Below, piece by piece: positions 47,693-57,502 of a stretch of DNA of 64,000 bases. The notes under the pieces are model-generated. The model did no database searches. It saw nothing but the letters and a program-made list of their open reading frames with translations, and had not been told where the DNA came from. The stretch is taken from contig JAFCMP010000179.1 in assembly GCA_017506865.1 (NCBI GenBank), positions 62,001 to 126,000 of the forward strand, written 5' to 3'. A program made the position numbers and the translations under genes. Every line of letters starts with the position of its first letter. Positions within the stretch are counted from its first letter, which is position 1. This stretch comes from Tribonema minus. Lineage: Eukaryota; Sar; Xanthophyceae; Tribonematales; Tribonemataceae.

Positions 47693-47748
47693 GGAGAGGC
47701 CTTGTTTCTGAGTGACATACTTTAATCTCTGGCTGTAAAGTCAGTCAC
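47102..47748. repeat. Right copy of duplication flanking the Fanzor cassette
   Basis: Direct-orientation partner of 41830-42487. Its left edge falls where MscS homology begins, 95 bp after the Fanzor stop. Its right edge lies inside the 3' end of the gene at 47722-48024, whose last codons also appear at 42465-42487. Confidence 0.85.
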
Positions 47749-48024
47749 CATGTGCAGCTTTGAGCGCTGCAGTTTAGCGGGTGCCTTGGTCTCCTCGGGT
47801 CCGTGATGTGCACAGAATTTTGAAGGATAAACCCCTTTGGCTCTCAGCCTTTTGCACCCTGCAATCATGCAGCGATTCCGCATGAGGCTCATCATCAACC
47901 ATTGAGGTGCAGCGTCTCCATCACAGCCGTATTTGTAGTCCAGCATGATGATGCATGGTTCTGTCGTGCAGGTGAGGCTCTGACGGTCCATAGTTGTGGT
48001 ACGCAGTGTAAATGGAAGTGACAT
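47722..48024 (-). CDS. Small Cys/His protein, possible zinc-binding
   Basis: About 100 aa from the ATG at 48022-48024 (MSLPFTLRTT); upstream codons lack ATG. It contains RNRCMIAGCKRLRAKG...KFCAHHG, a C-x4-C-x13-C-x2-H arrangement like small zinc fingers (it recalls but does not equal the EsV-1-7 pattern), then a basic C terminus. A pyrimidine tract ending CTATTCCTAGCAG just before the ATG looks like a splice acceptor, so an upstream exon is possible. The last ~9 codons are repeated next to the intact MscS gene (42465-42487). The order MscS-this gene was therefore ancestral before the Fanzor segment inserted. Confidence 0.5.
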   Translation of the reverse strand: MSLPFTLRTTTMDRQSLTCTTEPCIIMLDYKYGCDGDAAPQWLMMSLMRNRCMIAGCKRLRAKGVYPSKFCAHHGPEETKAPAKLQRSKLHMVTDFTARD

Positions 48025-48289
48025 GTGCACTGCTAGGAATAGAAAAAAATGCCAAAGAGATTCGACAGTGAATTTAATACTCGAGCGGTGAGTATGATTA
48101 TTCGACAGGCCCAGATTCAGGCTGGCCGGCCTCAACCGCACTTTCGATCTTGGATCATGATGATCTGCAGTTGAATGAACTTCAAGTATACACTAAAGTA
48201 CAACTTTGTGCTGTACGCCTGACTTTGGCGAGCACTCATGTAGGGGAAGCCCGAATCTCTCTCAGCCTGATCTCGCCTACACTTTCGAT

Positions 48290-49960
48290 CAGGAGCCATA
48301 TTTATTTGCAATTTACGAAAATCTAGCGAGCGTCGTACCAACCCAAATTAGGGTCAGCCTCTGATAAATACTTTTTTCGACAGGCCCAGACTCAGGAACT
48401 TCAAGTTTCAGCATAAGTTCAAGTGTGGGCCTGAGGGCTTGGTATGGTGAGTTCTCATGTAAGGGATGCTTGAACCTCCCTCAGCCCGATCTCGCCTACA
48501 CTGTTGATCTAAAGCCATGATTATTGAGCATTTAAAGTAACTTCAAGTATGCACTAAAAATCAAGTGTGGGCCTCAAGCCTCAGTTTGGTGAGTTCTCAT
48601 GTAAAGACAGCTTGAACCTCCCTCAGCTTGATCTCACCTACACTGTTGATCTTCAGCCATGATTGTTGGGCACTTACAGTAACTTCAAGTATGCACTAAA
48701 GATCAAGTGTGGGCCTCAGGGCTCGGTATGGCTAGTTCTCATGTAGGGACAGGTTGAACATGCCTCAACCTGATCTCACCTACACTTTCGATCAGGAGCC
48801 TGATTTATTTGCACTTTACGAAAATCTAGCGAGCGTCGTACCGACCCCATTTAGGGTCAGCCTCTGAGAAATACTTTTTTCGACAGGGCCGGCCTCAGGA
48901 ACTTCAAGTTTCAGCATAAGTTCAAGTGTGGACCTCAGGGCTTTGTATGACAAGTTCTCATGTAAAGACAGCTTGAACCTCCCTCAGCTTGATCTCACCT
49001 ACACTGTTGATCTTCAGCCATGATTGTTGGGCATTTGCAGTAACTTCAAGTATGCACTAAAGTTCAAGTGTGGGCCTCAGGGCTCGGTATGGCTAGTTCT
49101 CATGTAGGGGAGGTTTGAACATGCCTCAACCTGATCTCACCTACACTTTCGATCAGGAGCCTGATTTATTTGCACTTTACGAAAATCTAGCGAGCGTCGT
49201 ACCGACCCCATTTAGGGTCAGCCTCTGAGAAATACTTTTTTCGACAGGGCCGCCCTCAGGAACTTCAAGTTTCATGTAGGGACAGCTTGAACCTCCCTCA
49301 GCTTGATCTCACCTACACTGTTGATCTTCAGCCATGATTGTTGGGCATTTACAGTAACTTCAAGTATGCAATAAAGTTCAAGTGTAGGCCTCAGGGCTGG
49401 TATGGCGAGTTCTCATGTAGGGGATGTTTGAACATGCCTTAGCCTGATCTCACCTACACTTTCGATCAGGAGCCTGATTTATTTGCACTTTACGAAAATC
49501 TAGCGAGCGTCGTACCGACCCCATTTAGGGTCAGCCTCTGAGAAATACTTTTTTCGACAGGGCCGCCCTCAGGAACTTCAAGTTTCAGCATAAGTTCAAG
49601 TGTGGACCTCAGGGCTTTGTATGACAAGTTCTCATGTAAAGACGGCTTGAACCTCTCTCAGCTTGATCTCACCTACACTGTTGATCTTCAGCCACGATTG
49701 TTGGGCATTTAATGTAACTTCAAGTATGCACTTAAGTTCAAGTGTGGGCCTCAGGGCTCGGTATGGCGACTTCTCATGTAGGGGAGGTTTGAACATGCAT
49801 TAGCCTGATCTCACCTACACTTTCGATCAGGAGCCTGATTTATTTGCACTTTACGAAAATCTAGCGAGCGTCGTACCGACTCCATTTAGGGTCAGCCTCT
49901 GAAAAATACTTTTTTTCGATAGGCCCAGACTTAGAAACTTCAAGTTTCAACACAACTTCA
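48290..49960 (+). repeat. Tandem repeats of ~361 bp built from two related half-units, with the dispersed core
   Basis: Each unit alternates two related halves. One reads CTCACCTACACTTTCGATCAGG and includes the TTTACGAAAATCTAGCGAGC core (copies at 48312, 48815, 49176, 49489, 49850). The other reads CTCACCTACACTGTTGATCTT...CATTTACAGTAACTTCAAG and lacks the core. Core spacing is 361, 313 and 361 bp for the last four copies. Runs of ATACTTTTTT follow each core. In one frame, the core halves translate as LTYTFDQEPDLFALYENLAS... followed by a stop, matching the frame at 33.7 kb. No gene is supported. Confidence 0.9.
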
Positions 49961-50309
49961 ACTCTGTGATGTAAGGCTCAGTTCGGCCAGTACCTGTGTA
50001 GAAGAAGCTTTCATCTGTCTCGGCCTGACCTCATCAACACTTTTGATCCCGGTCCATTACAAAACTTCAAAAGTATACACTGAAGTACACACTAAAGTTC
50101 AACGTTGTGCTGTACGCCTGACTTTGGCGAGCGCTCATGTACGGGAAGCTTGAGCCTGTCCCCGCCTGACCTCACCAACGCTGTCAAACTTGCTTTTCAA
50201 TGCTTGATGGCTACGTGTAAGCACAAGCAGGCAATGGTTTTCTGGTGCAAAGTGGCATACCGTTGGATTGCGGTGGATATAATGTGCTTCTGTTAGTGAC
50301 AACACAGAG
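49961..50309. other. Degenerate repeat edge and promoter region of the surface-protein gene
   Basis: From 49961 to about 50180 the sequence still resembles the repeat flank (GGCGAGCGCTCATGTACGGGAAGC). The remaining 120 bp hold no gene and lead into the A/T motif before 50310. Confidence 0.45.
50275..50290 (+). promoter_or_regulatory. A/T-rich upstream motif of the surface-protein gene
   Basis: GTGGATATAATGTGCTTC lies ~20-35 nt before the ATG at 50310 and matches the ATATAAT-TGTG-like element upstream of other intronless genes. Confidence 0.45.
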
Positions 50310-53300
50310 ATGCCGACACCAATAACCCTCACAGGTTTGACTAAGACTGCATCAAGTGGATCAGCTGGCAACACCTTTGATGGTGCGACCGGTACGACAT
50401 GGCAAACTACCACAACTGGCAAGGAGACCTATTCTACCGACGGCTCGTATGCGCGAGGTGTTTACTATACCATTGTTAATGCTGCTCGTATATATGGCCA
50501 CTGGGTGCAGGTTGATCTCAGCACAGCACGAGCTGTGGACTCCTACACTGTACAAAATCACACCACTCTCAAGTACAGCCCAGTCGACTTCATGCTAGCG
50601 GGTTCGCCAGACGGCCAGTATTGGTTACCCATAGATACACGGACGGGGGTCACCTGGTCAGCAGTGAGCACAACCCTCTCTTTCACCGTATCTGCACCCG
50701 CTAGGTGGCGGTATCTACGGCAGATCGTGACACGGAACAGCGGGGGCTACTATACTGAGGTGAACGAGCTAACCTTCACAGAGCTGACCAGTGCTCCAGC
50801 CAACGCAGCAACGGCACCTGCGGCATCATTTAACGACGCAAGAGTGGCAATGACTGGTGTGAGTGCGACTGCATCCGGCACTGAATCAGGCGGCGCTTAC
50901 ACAGTTGCTGCTGCCGTTGATGGCTATCTACAAGTGGCACGTGGTCCAACTGGTTATAACACTTACTGGGCAAGCCCCGGACAGGATGGCAATGAGCTGT
51001 ATTATGGTGGTATTTACCATGGCTCTATATACACGATCATCGATGGGCAGCAGGTGTATGGCCAATGGCTGCAGCTTCAGCTACCATCAGCGATAGCAAT
51101 CTGCCAGTACACACTGTCAAATGGCGATACGCCAGCGACTGATCCCGTATCTTATGTCCTTGCAGGTTCCAACAACACATCATATTGGTCAACAATAGAT
51201 TCACAGACAGATATTGTGTACCCCAGCACACTCAGCAGCCTTACGTTCACAGTATCGTCCCCTGTGAGGTGGACATATTTGAGGATGGTGTTTACAGCAA
51301 CAGCTAGCACGGTGGCCGTGGGGTGCCCGGTGCAGATTGGTGAGCTGGATCTTGTTGAGAAGCTGGATGCGCCTGCGAATACGACATCGCCTACTGTTGC
51401 ACAGCCTGTTTATGCGCGCATCAATTGCAAAAGCCGCCCTACAGCACAATCCTCGAATGAAGTGCTCCTGAGTTCAAGTTATCTGTTTGATGGATATACA
51501 AACCAAATGGGCAATCCGGTTACTGGTAAGAAGACATATTGGGGCTCTATAAACACCAGCAAGTATGAGGGGTACCTCAACGGGGAGTACACGAAAGGTG
51601 TCTATTACACAGTCATCGATGGAGTACAGGTATACGGTCAATGGATACAGATACAGCTCTCAGCAGCTAAAGCCATCTCGCAGTACACAATTACCAATGT
51701 CAATTCGCTGACGCAGAGCCCGACAAGTTTCATCATGGCCGGGTCAGACACCGGTGGCACCTATTGGGCGGGAATCGATGCAAGGAGTGGGCTTACCTGG
51801 AGCAGCACCTTTTCGGCAATGACATTTACTGTTGCGAACCCTACACGTTGGACTTACATGCGCATGGTATTTCCGACCACCAATGGCGGTGTCAGCGTGC
51901 AACTATCCGAAGTGGAGCTGGTAGAGAAGCTGACGGCGCCTGTGAACACTACACCGCCAACCGTTGTGACAGTGGACTACGCCAGATTGTCCACCGAATC
52001 GCAAACGTACTCGGCGTCCACTCTCCTATCGGGGTCTAACGCTTCATATGCCTTCAATGCAACCACCGCTAATACGTGGACGAGCAACAACACAGGCGCG
52101 GAAGCGTACACTGGTGGTGTGTACCCGCTAGGTGCCAGCTACACCATAATTGATGGTCAGCAGGTGTACGGTCAATGGGTACAGATCAAGTACTCTGCAT
52201 CAAAGGCAATTTACCAGTACAGTATATACTGCAACTCACTGGCAAACAGCCCAGTAGACTTCATGGTCGTCGGGTCCGATGACGGTGCGTACTGGTCTAC
52301 CATCGACTCGCAAACCGGTGCAGTGTTTGCGTCCGCGCAATCCGCGTTGACATTCACTGTGGCACAACCTGTTCGCTGGGCATACTTTAGGATTGTGGTC
52401 ACCAAGACCAATGGCGGTCCATACGTACAGATTAGTGATGTGAACTTGATCGAAAAGCTCACTGCCCCCACCAACACGTCATTACCCCCCAGGCTTGTGG
52501 TGACTAATGCCCGAATCAACCCTGACTCAGCCTCAGTAGGCAGTTCCAGCAATACAGGCGCTTCCAATGCCTATGCTTTCAACTCTACAACGACTTCAGC
52601 ATGGACCAGCGGCGCTTCATACAAGGGCGGAGATTTTGTCTTCTCAAAGGTCGCTTTGATCGCCAGCTCTTCATATGTCTATGGACAGTGGACACAAATC
52701 AGATTTACAGCTGCCACAGCGATAAGTCAGTACATAATCTATAATGGCACCACAACGGGAAGTAGTCCAGCGGAGTTCTATGTAATCGCATCCCCTGATG
52801 CAATCTACTGGGACACGATGGACTATAGAACAAACCTCACATGGTCAGGAACACGTACTTCAAAGAACTTCAACATTCCTTCTCCCAAGCGGTACCTCTA
52901 TTGGCGCTGGGTGGTGCCCAATGTAGACGGGACGGCCACAACGACTCAAATCAGTGAGGTCTTCTTGTATGAGGACCCCAGCGTGGGCGTTAACACAACA
53001 ACACCGGCGACCGCCACACCATCAGTCGGCCGTGTGCTGGCGACTGCAATAAGTACCAAGACATCATCTAGTGTGGATGCAACAAATGTAGTGGCGCGGG
53101 CATTTGATGAGGGGGTGACCACATACTGGGCAACGCCAACTGCGCAGTATAACCCTTCCTACATTGGCACAGCGTTTTCCACGACAATAGATGCAGTTCC
53201 AGTGTACGGACAATGGATTCAGGTGCAGTTTTCTGCTGCAAAGTCTTTGTACTCATACAAAATGTGGTACAACTCAGCAACCACTGCACCGGTTGACTTC

Positions 53301-54902
53301 AAGCTGGCTGGATCAAATGACGGTTCTACATGGACTCTCATAAATTCCAGAGTTGGAGTGTCGTGGGCCACTGCTGCAGTACAAGAGTTTTCAGTGTCCA
53401 ATTACACTGCATTCACACATGTGCGCCTGGTGGTCACAAAGATTAGTAGCACTGCTGCATGCCAGATTCTTGAGATGGGCTTCACCGAGTGGCTGACTAC
53501 ACCTCCAGCGCCAAGTGCCATATCTCCAGCCGGGGGTACCCTGACTGTTACATCTGCTTCTGACACTGGAGCATCAGTGTCTGTTACAATTGGCACTCTG
53601 GGCACAGGTGCTACCTATACCTATACTGTCAGCTACTCGACAAGCAACTCCAGCGATGAGTTTATGGTCGATTGCGGCACTGTTGTCGCACAGACAGCTA
53701 CACAAACAGTAGCTATATCAGGGCTAACAAGCGGTACCACCTACTACCTGTGGGTACGTGCACTCACAGGTGGCTCATACACAAATTTGATGACCACCGG
53801 CACACAGCTGACCACCACAACCACTGCCCCGTCTGGTGGTAGCATCACTGTGAATTCTGTCACGAGCTCTACAGCTTCAGTGTCTGTTTCAATCGGAACG
53901 CTGGGCACAGGGGTTGTCTACACGTATGTCATCAGCTACTCCATGACCAACACTACCGGTTCGTTCATGACCGACTGTGGCCCCGTCATCGCGCAGACAG
54001 ATGCGCAATCATTGACTGTTGCCAACCTGAACAGCTCGACAACCTACTACCTGTGGATACGTGCACACACCGGTGGGGTGTATACCAATACGATGACAAC
54101 CGGCACCCAAGCCCGCACAACCGCTGTCCCCATCACCCCTTCCAACGGCCATCTCACAGTCAACTCTGTCAGCAGCTCAACAGCGTCTGTATCAGTGTCA
54201 ATGGGTACCCTCGGAACAGAAGCCTCCTACACATATGTAGTCAGCTACTCTGACGCCAATTCTATCGAAGCCGACATGACTGACTGCGGTTCACTTGTCG
54301 CACAGACAACTACGCAGACAGTGACTGTTACCGGGCTGGCAAGTGATACCATGTACTTCATGTGGGTGCGCGCAGTAGCAGACGGTGTGTACACCAACAT
54401 GATGAGCACTGGGACCGAGCTGGTGACCACAGCCGGCCCTGTACCACCATCCAATGGGAGCGTAACTGTAAACTCTGCTGCAAATACAACAGCGTCAGTG
54501 TCAGTGACAATCGAGACGCTCGGGGCGGACGCAACATATACGTACGTCGTCAGCTACTCTACCACAAACTCTACAGCAGCAGACATGACTGACTGCGGGA
54601 CGGTGTTGGAGCAGACAGCGGCACAGACAGTGGCTATTTCTGGGCTCACCAGCGGGACCACGCACTTTCTGTGGGTTCGTGCGCGTACTGGTGGTGTGTA
54701 CACTAATCTGATGACAGACGGCACTCAATTAGACACTACAAACGTTAGTGGCGAGGCACCGGCCAACGGCAGCCTGAGTGTGATCTCTGTTGCAAGTACA
54801 ACAGCATCAGTTTCAGTGATGATTGGAACGATCGGCACTGATGCTGCATACGTATGTAGTCAGCTACTCGCCAACAAACTCTACTGGAGCGGTCATGACT
54901 GA
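50310..54902 (+). CDS. Discoidin (F5/8C-like) and fibronectin-III-like repeat surface protein, N-terminal part (frameshifted)
   Basis: 1530 codons from ATG 50310. The first ~1050 residues hold six ~175-residue repeats with F5/8 type C-like marks (YGQW.QI.....I.QY.I; S.P..F...GS.DG.YW..ID..TG..W; R..Y.R.V......G...Q..E). The rest is ~95-residue fibronectin-III-like repeats (TASVSV.IGTLGT.ATYTYVVSYS; MTDCG; Q...ISGLTSGTTYYLWVRA). Family knowledge: discoidin domains bind glycans, and FN3 chains are spacers in adhesins. No signal peptide is seen, which fits a virion fibre better than a secreted protein. The frame is lost near 54850 in a repeat where two bases are missing relative to its neighbours; the next frame (54823-56523) continues the same repeats. 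Confidence 0.85.
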   Translation: MPTPITLTGLTKTASSGSAGNTFDGATGTTWQTTTTGKETYSTDGSYARGVYYTIVNAARIYGHWVQVDLSTARAVDSYTVQNHTTLKYSPVDFMLAGSPDGQYWLPIDTRTGVTWSAVSTTLSFTVSAPARWRYLRQIVTRNSGGYYTEVNELTFTELTSAPANAATAPAASFNDARVAMTGVSATASGTESGGAYTVAAAVDGYLQVARGPTGYNTYWASPGQDGNELYYGGIYHGSIYTIIDGQQVYGQWLQLQLPSAIAICQYTLSNGDTPATDPVSYVLAGSNNTSYWSTIDSQTDIVYPSTLSSLTFTVSSPVRWTYLRMVFTATASTVAVGCPVQIGELDLVEKLDAPANTTSPTVAQPVYARINCKSRPTAQSSNEVLLSSSYLFDGYTNQMGNPVTGKKTYWGSINTSKYEGYLNGEYTKGVYYTVIDGVQVYGQWIQIQLSAAKAISQYTITNVNSLTQSPTSFIMAGSDTGGTYWAGIDARSGLTWSSTFSAMTFTVANPTRWTYMRMVFPTTNGGVSVQLSEVELVEKLTAPVNTTPPTVVTVDYARLSTESQTYSASTLLSGSNASYAFNATTANTWTSNNTGAEAYTGGVYPLGASYTIIDGQQVYGQWVQIKYSASKAIYQYSIYCNSLANSPVDFMVVGSDDGAYWSTIDSQTGAVFASAQSALTFTVAQPVRWAYFRIVVTKTNGGPYVQISDVNLIEKLTAPTNTSLPPRLVVTNARINPDSASVGSSSNTGASNAYAFNSTTTSAWTSGASYKGGDFVFSKVALIASSSYVYGQWTQIRFTAATAISQYIIYNGTTTGSSPAEFYVIASPDAIYWDTMDYRTNLTWSGTRTSKNFNIPSPKRYLYWRWVVPNVDGTATTTQISEVFLYEDPSVGVNTTTPATATPSVGRVLATAISTKTSSSVDATNVVARAFDEGVTTYWATPTAQYNPSYIGTAFSTTIDAVPVYGQWIQVQFSAAKSLYSYKMWYNSATTAPVDFKLAGSNDGSTWTLINSRVGVSWATAAVQEFSVSNYTAFTHVRLVVTKISSTAACQILEMGFTEWLTTPPAPSAISPAGGTLTVTSASDTGASVSVTIGTLGTGATYTYTVSYSTSNSSDEFMVDCGTVVAQTATQTVAISGLTSGTTYYLWVRALTGGSYTNLMTTGTQLTTTTTAPSGGSITVNSVTSSTASVSVSIGTLGTGVVYTYVISYSMTNTTGSFMTDCGPVIAQTDAQSLTVANLNSSTTYYLWIRAHTGGVYTNTMTTGTQARTTAVPITPSNGHLTVNSVSSSTASVSVSMGTLGTEASYTYVVSYSDANSIEADMTDCGSLVAQTTTQTVTVTGLASDTMYFMWVRAVADGVYTNMMSTGTELVTTAGPVPPSNGSVTVNSAANTTASVSVTIETLGADATYTYVVSYSTTNSTAADMTDCGTVLEQTAAQTVAISGLTSGTTHFLWVRARTGGVYTNLMTDGTQLDTTNVSGEAPANGSLSVISVASTTASVSVMIGTIGTDAAYVCSQLLANKLYWSGHD

Positions 54903-56523
54903 CTGCGGTACAGTCGCAGAGCAGACGGCTGCACAAACAGTCGTTCTGTCAGGGCTCACCAGTGGCGTCACTTACTACCTATGGGTTCGCGCACTCACTG
55001 CCGGGGTGTACACCAATTTGATGAGCAGTGGCACGCAGATGACTACCACCATAGCACCTTCTGGTGGTTCAATCAGCCTTCAGTCAGTGAGTGTGAGAAC
55101 AGCATCTGCCACAGTGTCAATTGCTGCACTAGGCACGGATGCAACCTATTCATATTATGTCAGTTTCTCGCTCACTAACTCAGCTGCTGCGACCATGACA
55201 GACTGTGGCGCAGCCGCAGCGCAGAGTGCACCGCAGACGATTACATTGACTGGCCTCACTCAAGGCACTACTCACTACCTGTGGGTTCGTGCCAGAAAGA
55301 TAGGGCCGGGCACTTACACTGTCCTGTCAGCAACAGGATTAGTGTGCACCACTGCAACACCAGCAATCATAGCAGGCGCAGTGACCAGCGCACAGGCCTT
55401 TGGTGCTGATGATGGTTATATCGGCGCCACATCCATGGCTTATGCAGTGCCGCCTGTTGTGTACACCTGGTCATCCTCTACGGGGGCTACTACCATTGCA
55501 AATCAGGATGGATCACCAAAAGTGGGCTTGAAGGCGGGTAGCTACACTGTCGCGGCGGTAGATTCTACAGGCTCATCTGCATCTTACACGTACACTGTGA
55601 CACAGCCTATCAGAGTGACTCTGTCAGCGACTCCCTGCAGTGCGTACGATTCCAATGATGGCAGCGCCACAGTGTCTTTCGTAGGTGGAGGTGTGCCGCC
55701 TTATACACTGCAGTGGTCAAGCAGCACAGCACTGCCCTTGCAGAACAGCACGGCAACCTCTATCACAGCATTGGAAGCAGGTGAGTATGTCCTGACTGTG
55801 TCTGATGCTACAGTCTTTAGGGCAACTGCTACTGTGACCGTGACAGAGCCTCAACAGGCACTCAGTGTCACCAGCATCACACCAATCAGCATAGCCTTGT
55901 CATGGCCTGTACCACGTGCATCAACTGGTGGTCTGTACAGCGTCAGTGCTGCACTTGAGGACGGAGGCGGAGTCGTAGCTGATGGCTTGTTGACCACTGC
56001 AGGGTCATACACACTGATCGGACTGACACCTTCTACATCATATATTGTGAAAGTGCATAGAGTACTGAAGCGGGCGCGCAACATAAGAAAGCCCCTGGCT
56101 CAGGCAAGCGTTTCAACACTTGCAGACAGCCCGACCAATTTCGACAAGGCGCAGTATGGAGCGACGGATGGTACATATGCAATGAAGGGGGTGAAACTGG
56201 CGAATGTGACCACAGACGTCCTCTCAATTTTTGAGCCGAACGATGTGCTCAATATCAGCACGAGAGTGACGGCCGACGCCAAGGCTACAGTTGCCAAGAA
56301 CAATGACTTGTTCTCTACAAGCAAGTTTGATGCCATAGTGCTGCCATTCTCCAAGACTGGTGGCGGCGACCAGCACCTTGACCTTCTCGAGACAACGACT
56401 GGGATTGCAGCAAGTGTGTCCTATGTAGAGTCAACAGATGCGATCAAGGTCGGTGACACTGCATATCAGCAAGGCACATCGTTCTATGTAGGAAAGTACA
56501 GGGTTTCAGTGTGTGAAATATAG
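54823..56523 (+). CDS. Continuation of the surface protein after a frameshift: FN3-like and Gly/Ser beta repeats
   Basis: The frame resumes with YVVSYSPTNSTGAVMTDCGTV, exactly where the upstream frame is lost. It has two FN3-like repeats, then two or three SprB-like modules (PPYTLQWSSS...; L.AG.Y...V.D..G...). Next is a further FN3-like domain (ISIALSWPVPRAS...YIVKVHRVLKRAR) and a C-terminal ~130-residue domain without recognised family. If the two frames were one gene it would be ~2050 aa. The downstream part has no internal stop and no degraded repeats, so the break is recent, a sequencing error or a recoding site. The 3' end overlaps the convergent protease gene by 80 bp. Confidence 0.75.
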   Translation: MERSALMLHTYVVSYSPTNSTGAVMTDCGTVAEQTAAQTVVLSGLTSGVTYYLWVRALTAGVYTNLMSSGTQMTTTIAPSGGSISLQSVSVRTASATVSIAALGTDATYSYYVSFSLTNSAAATMTDCGAAAAQSAPQTITLTGLTQGTTHYLWVRARKIGPGTYTVLSATGLVCTTATPAIIAGAVTSAQAFGADDGYIGATSMAYAVPPVVYTWSSSTGATTIANQDGSPKVGLKAGSYTVAAVDSTGSSASYTYTVTQPIRVTLSATPCSAYDSNDGSATVSFVGGGVPPYTLQWSSSTALPLQNSTATSITALEAGEYVLTVSDATVFRATATVTVTEPQQALSVTSITPISIALSWPVPRASTGGLYSVSAALEDGGGVVADGLLTTAGSYTLIGLTPSTSYIVKVHRVLKRARNIRKPLAQASVSTLADSPTNFDKAQYGATDGTYAMKGVKLANVTTDVLSIFEPNDVLNISTRVTADAKATVAKNNDLFSTSKFDAIVLPFSKTGGGDQHLDLLETTTGIAASVSYVESTDAIKVGDTAYQQGTSFYVGKYRVSVCEI

Positions 56524-57502
56524 GGACACCAGGGGTAAAGTAAGGCTCAGGGCCGATGCAGCGTGCCAGGTGTGTCGAGAGAATGTGCAGCATATACTGC
56601 CTGAAGTAGCCAATGTCGCGCTGCGTGAAGAACTGCTTCTGATAGATGTGGCACCATGCATTCGCGCATGCAAATACGCCACAGTCCTTGTTGTTGGTCT
56701 GCTGACACTTTGCGTTTGCTAGGAACGGCTCCCGTGTGGCCATGATTGTTGCTCCACTAGGAGTGGTGGAGTACAGCATCAACAGCAGCTCATGCATCTC
56801 CTCCATCTGCACTAGACGCTGTGCGCCAGGTGGCCTGGAAGCAGAGCACAAGCTGTCGTACACGACTAGCTCTTGCTGCTTTCGGTCGATGATGACCACC
56901 ACCCAGTGAGACTCGTGGCAAATGGGGATAACGAGGAGGTCAGCACCCTGCAATGCCGCAGTTTGTTTACGGACCCACCCCTCCACCATGTTGCCTCTGC
57001 GTACGGTGGGGATGAGGACTACCTTGCCGCTGCTCGGGGTGGCAATGAACACGTCGATGAATGCATCTATCGCAAAGTTGTTCAACCACTCTGTGCCGGC
57101 AAAGCGGTGGATCTCCCGGCAAGTTATGCTGTGCCCCCCACCCTCAAATATTGCGGTGCTCACATCACCGTCCAACAGGCGATGTTCGCTCCACAACCAC
57201 AACTGCCGCAGTGCCGACGCCTGGTCCTGGCTAAATTGCACGTCAGCAAGCTGCTGAGGGAGCTTCTTGAAGCTCAGCGCGGCTAACCTGTTGCGACATT
57301 TCCTCCTGCGTTGCATCCTCTTCCCCTCATCGCATGCACTCCCCCCCGCTCCTCCACTGCTGTCATCACTATCGATGTCCAGCACTGCCCCCGCCGCGGC
57401 AGCCATGACCCGCTCTCCTGAGCTACCGCTGCTCCTGCTACTGCCTGTCGCGGCGGCTGTCTCCTGGACTACCACGGCAGCTGCATCCGTTTGCTTCGCC
57501 AT
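56444..57502 (-). CDS. Ulp1/adenain-type cysteine protease (peptidase family C48-like)
   Basis: 352 aa from the ATG at 57500-57502. The first ~65 residues are low-complexity (Ser/Gly/Ala, acidic patch). The catalytic domain shows WLNNFAIDAF near 140, HESHWVVVIID (His199), VVYDS (Asp216), CQQTNNKDCG with the oxyanion Gln268 and nucleophile Cys274, then VFACANAW. All catalytic residues are present. Family knowledge: these proteases cleave SUMO-like proteins in cells and process virion proteins in adenoviruses and large DNA viruses. The frame is open upstream to an acceptor-like GCGCTGCAG (~57615) with plausible coding (DPFTLSDDEDCDGG), so an upstream exon or non-ATG start is possible. A broken copy of part of this gene is at 43240-43435. 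Confidence 0.85.
   Translation of the reverse strand: MAKQTDAAAVVVQETAAATGSSRSSGSSGERVMAAAAGAVLDIDSDDSSGGAGGSACDEGKRMQRRRKCRNRLAALSFKKLPQQLADVQFSQDQASALRQLWLWSEHRLLDGDVSTAIFEGGGHSITCREIHRFAGTEWLNNFAIDAFIDVFIATPSSGKVVLIPTVRRGNMVEGWVRKQTAALQGADLLVIPICHESHWVVVIIDRKQQELVVYDSLCSASRPPGAQRLVQMEEMHELLLMLYSTTPSGATIMATREPFLANAKCQQTNNKDCGVFACANAWCHIYQKQFFTQRDIGYFRQYMLHILSTHLARCIGPEPYFTPGVPIFHTLKPCTFLHRTMCLADMQCHRP

Noticed and set aside
54501..54936. Minus-strand frames within the FN3-like region
   Set aside because: Shadows of the repeated FN3-like coding sequence.
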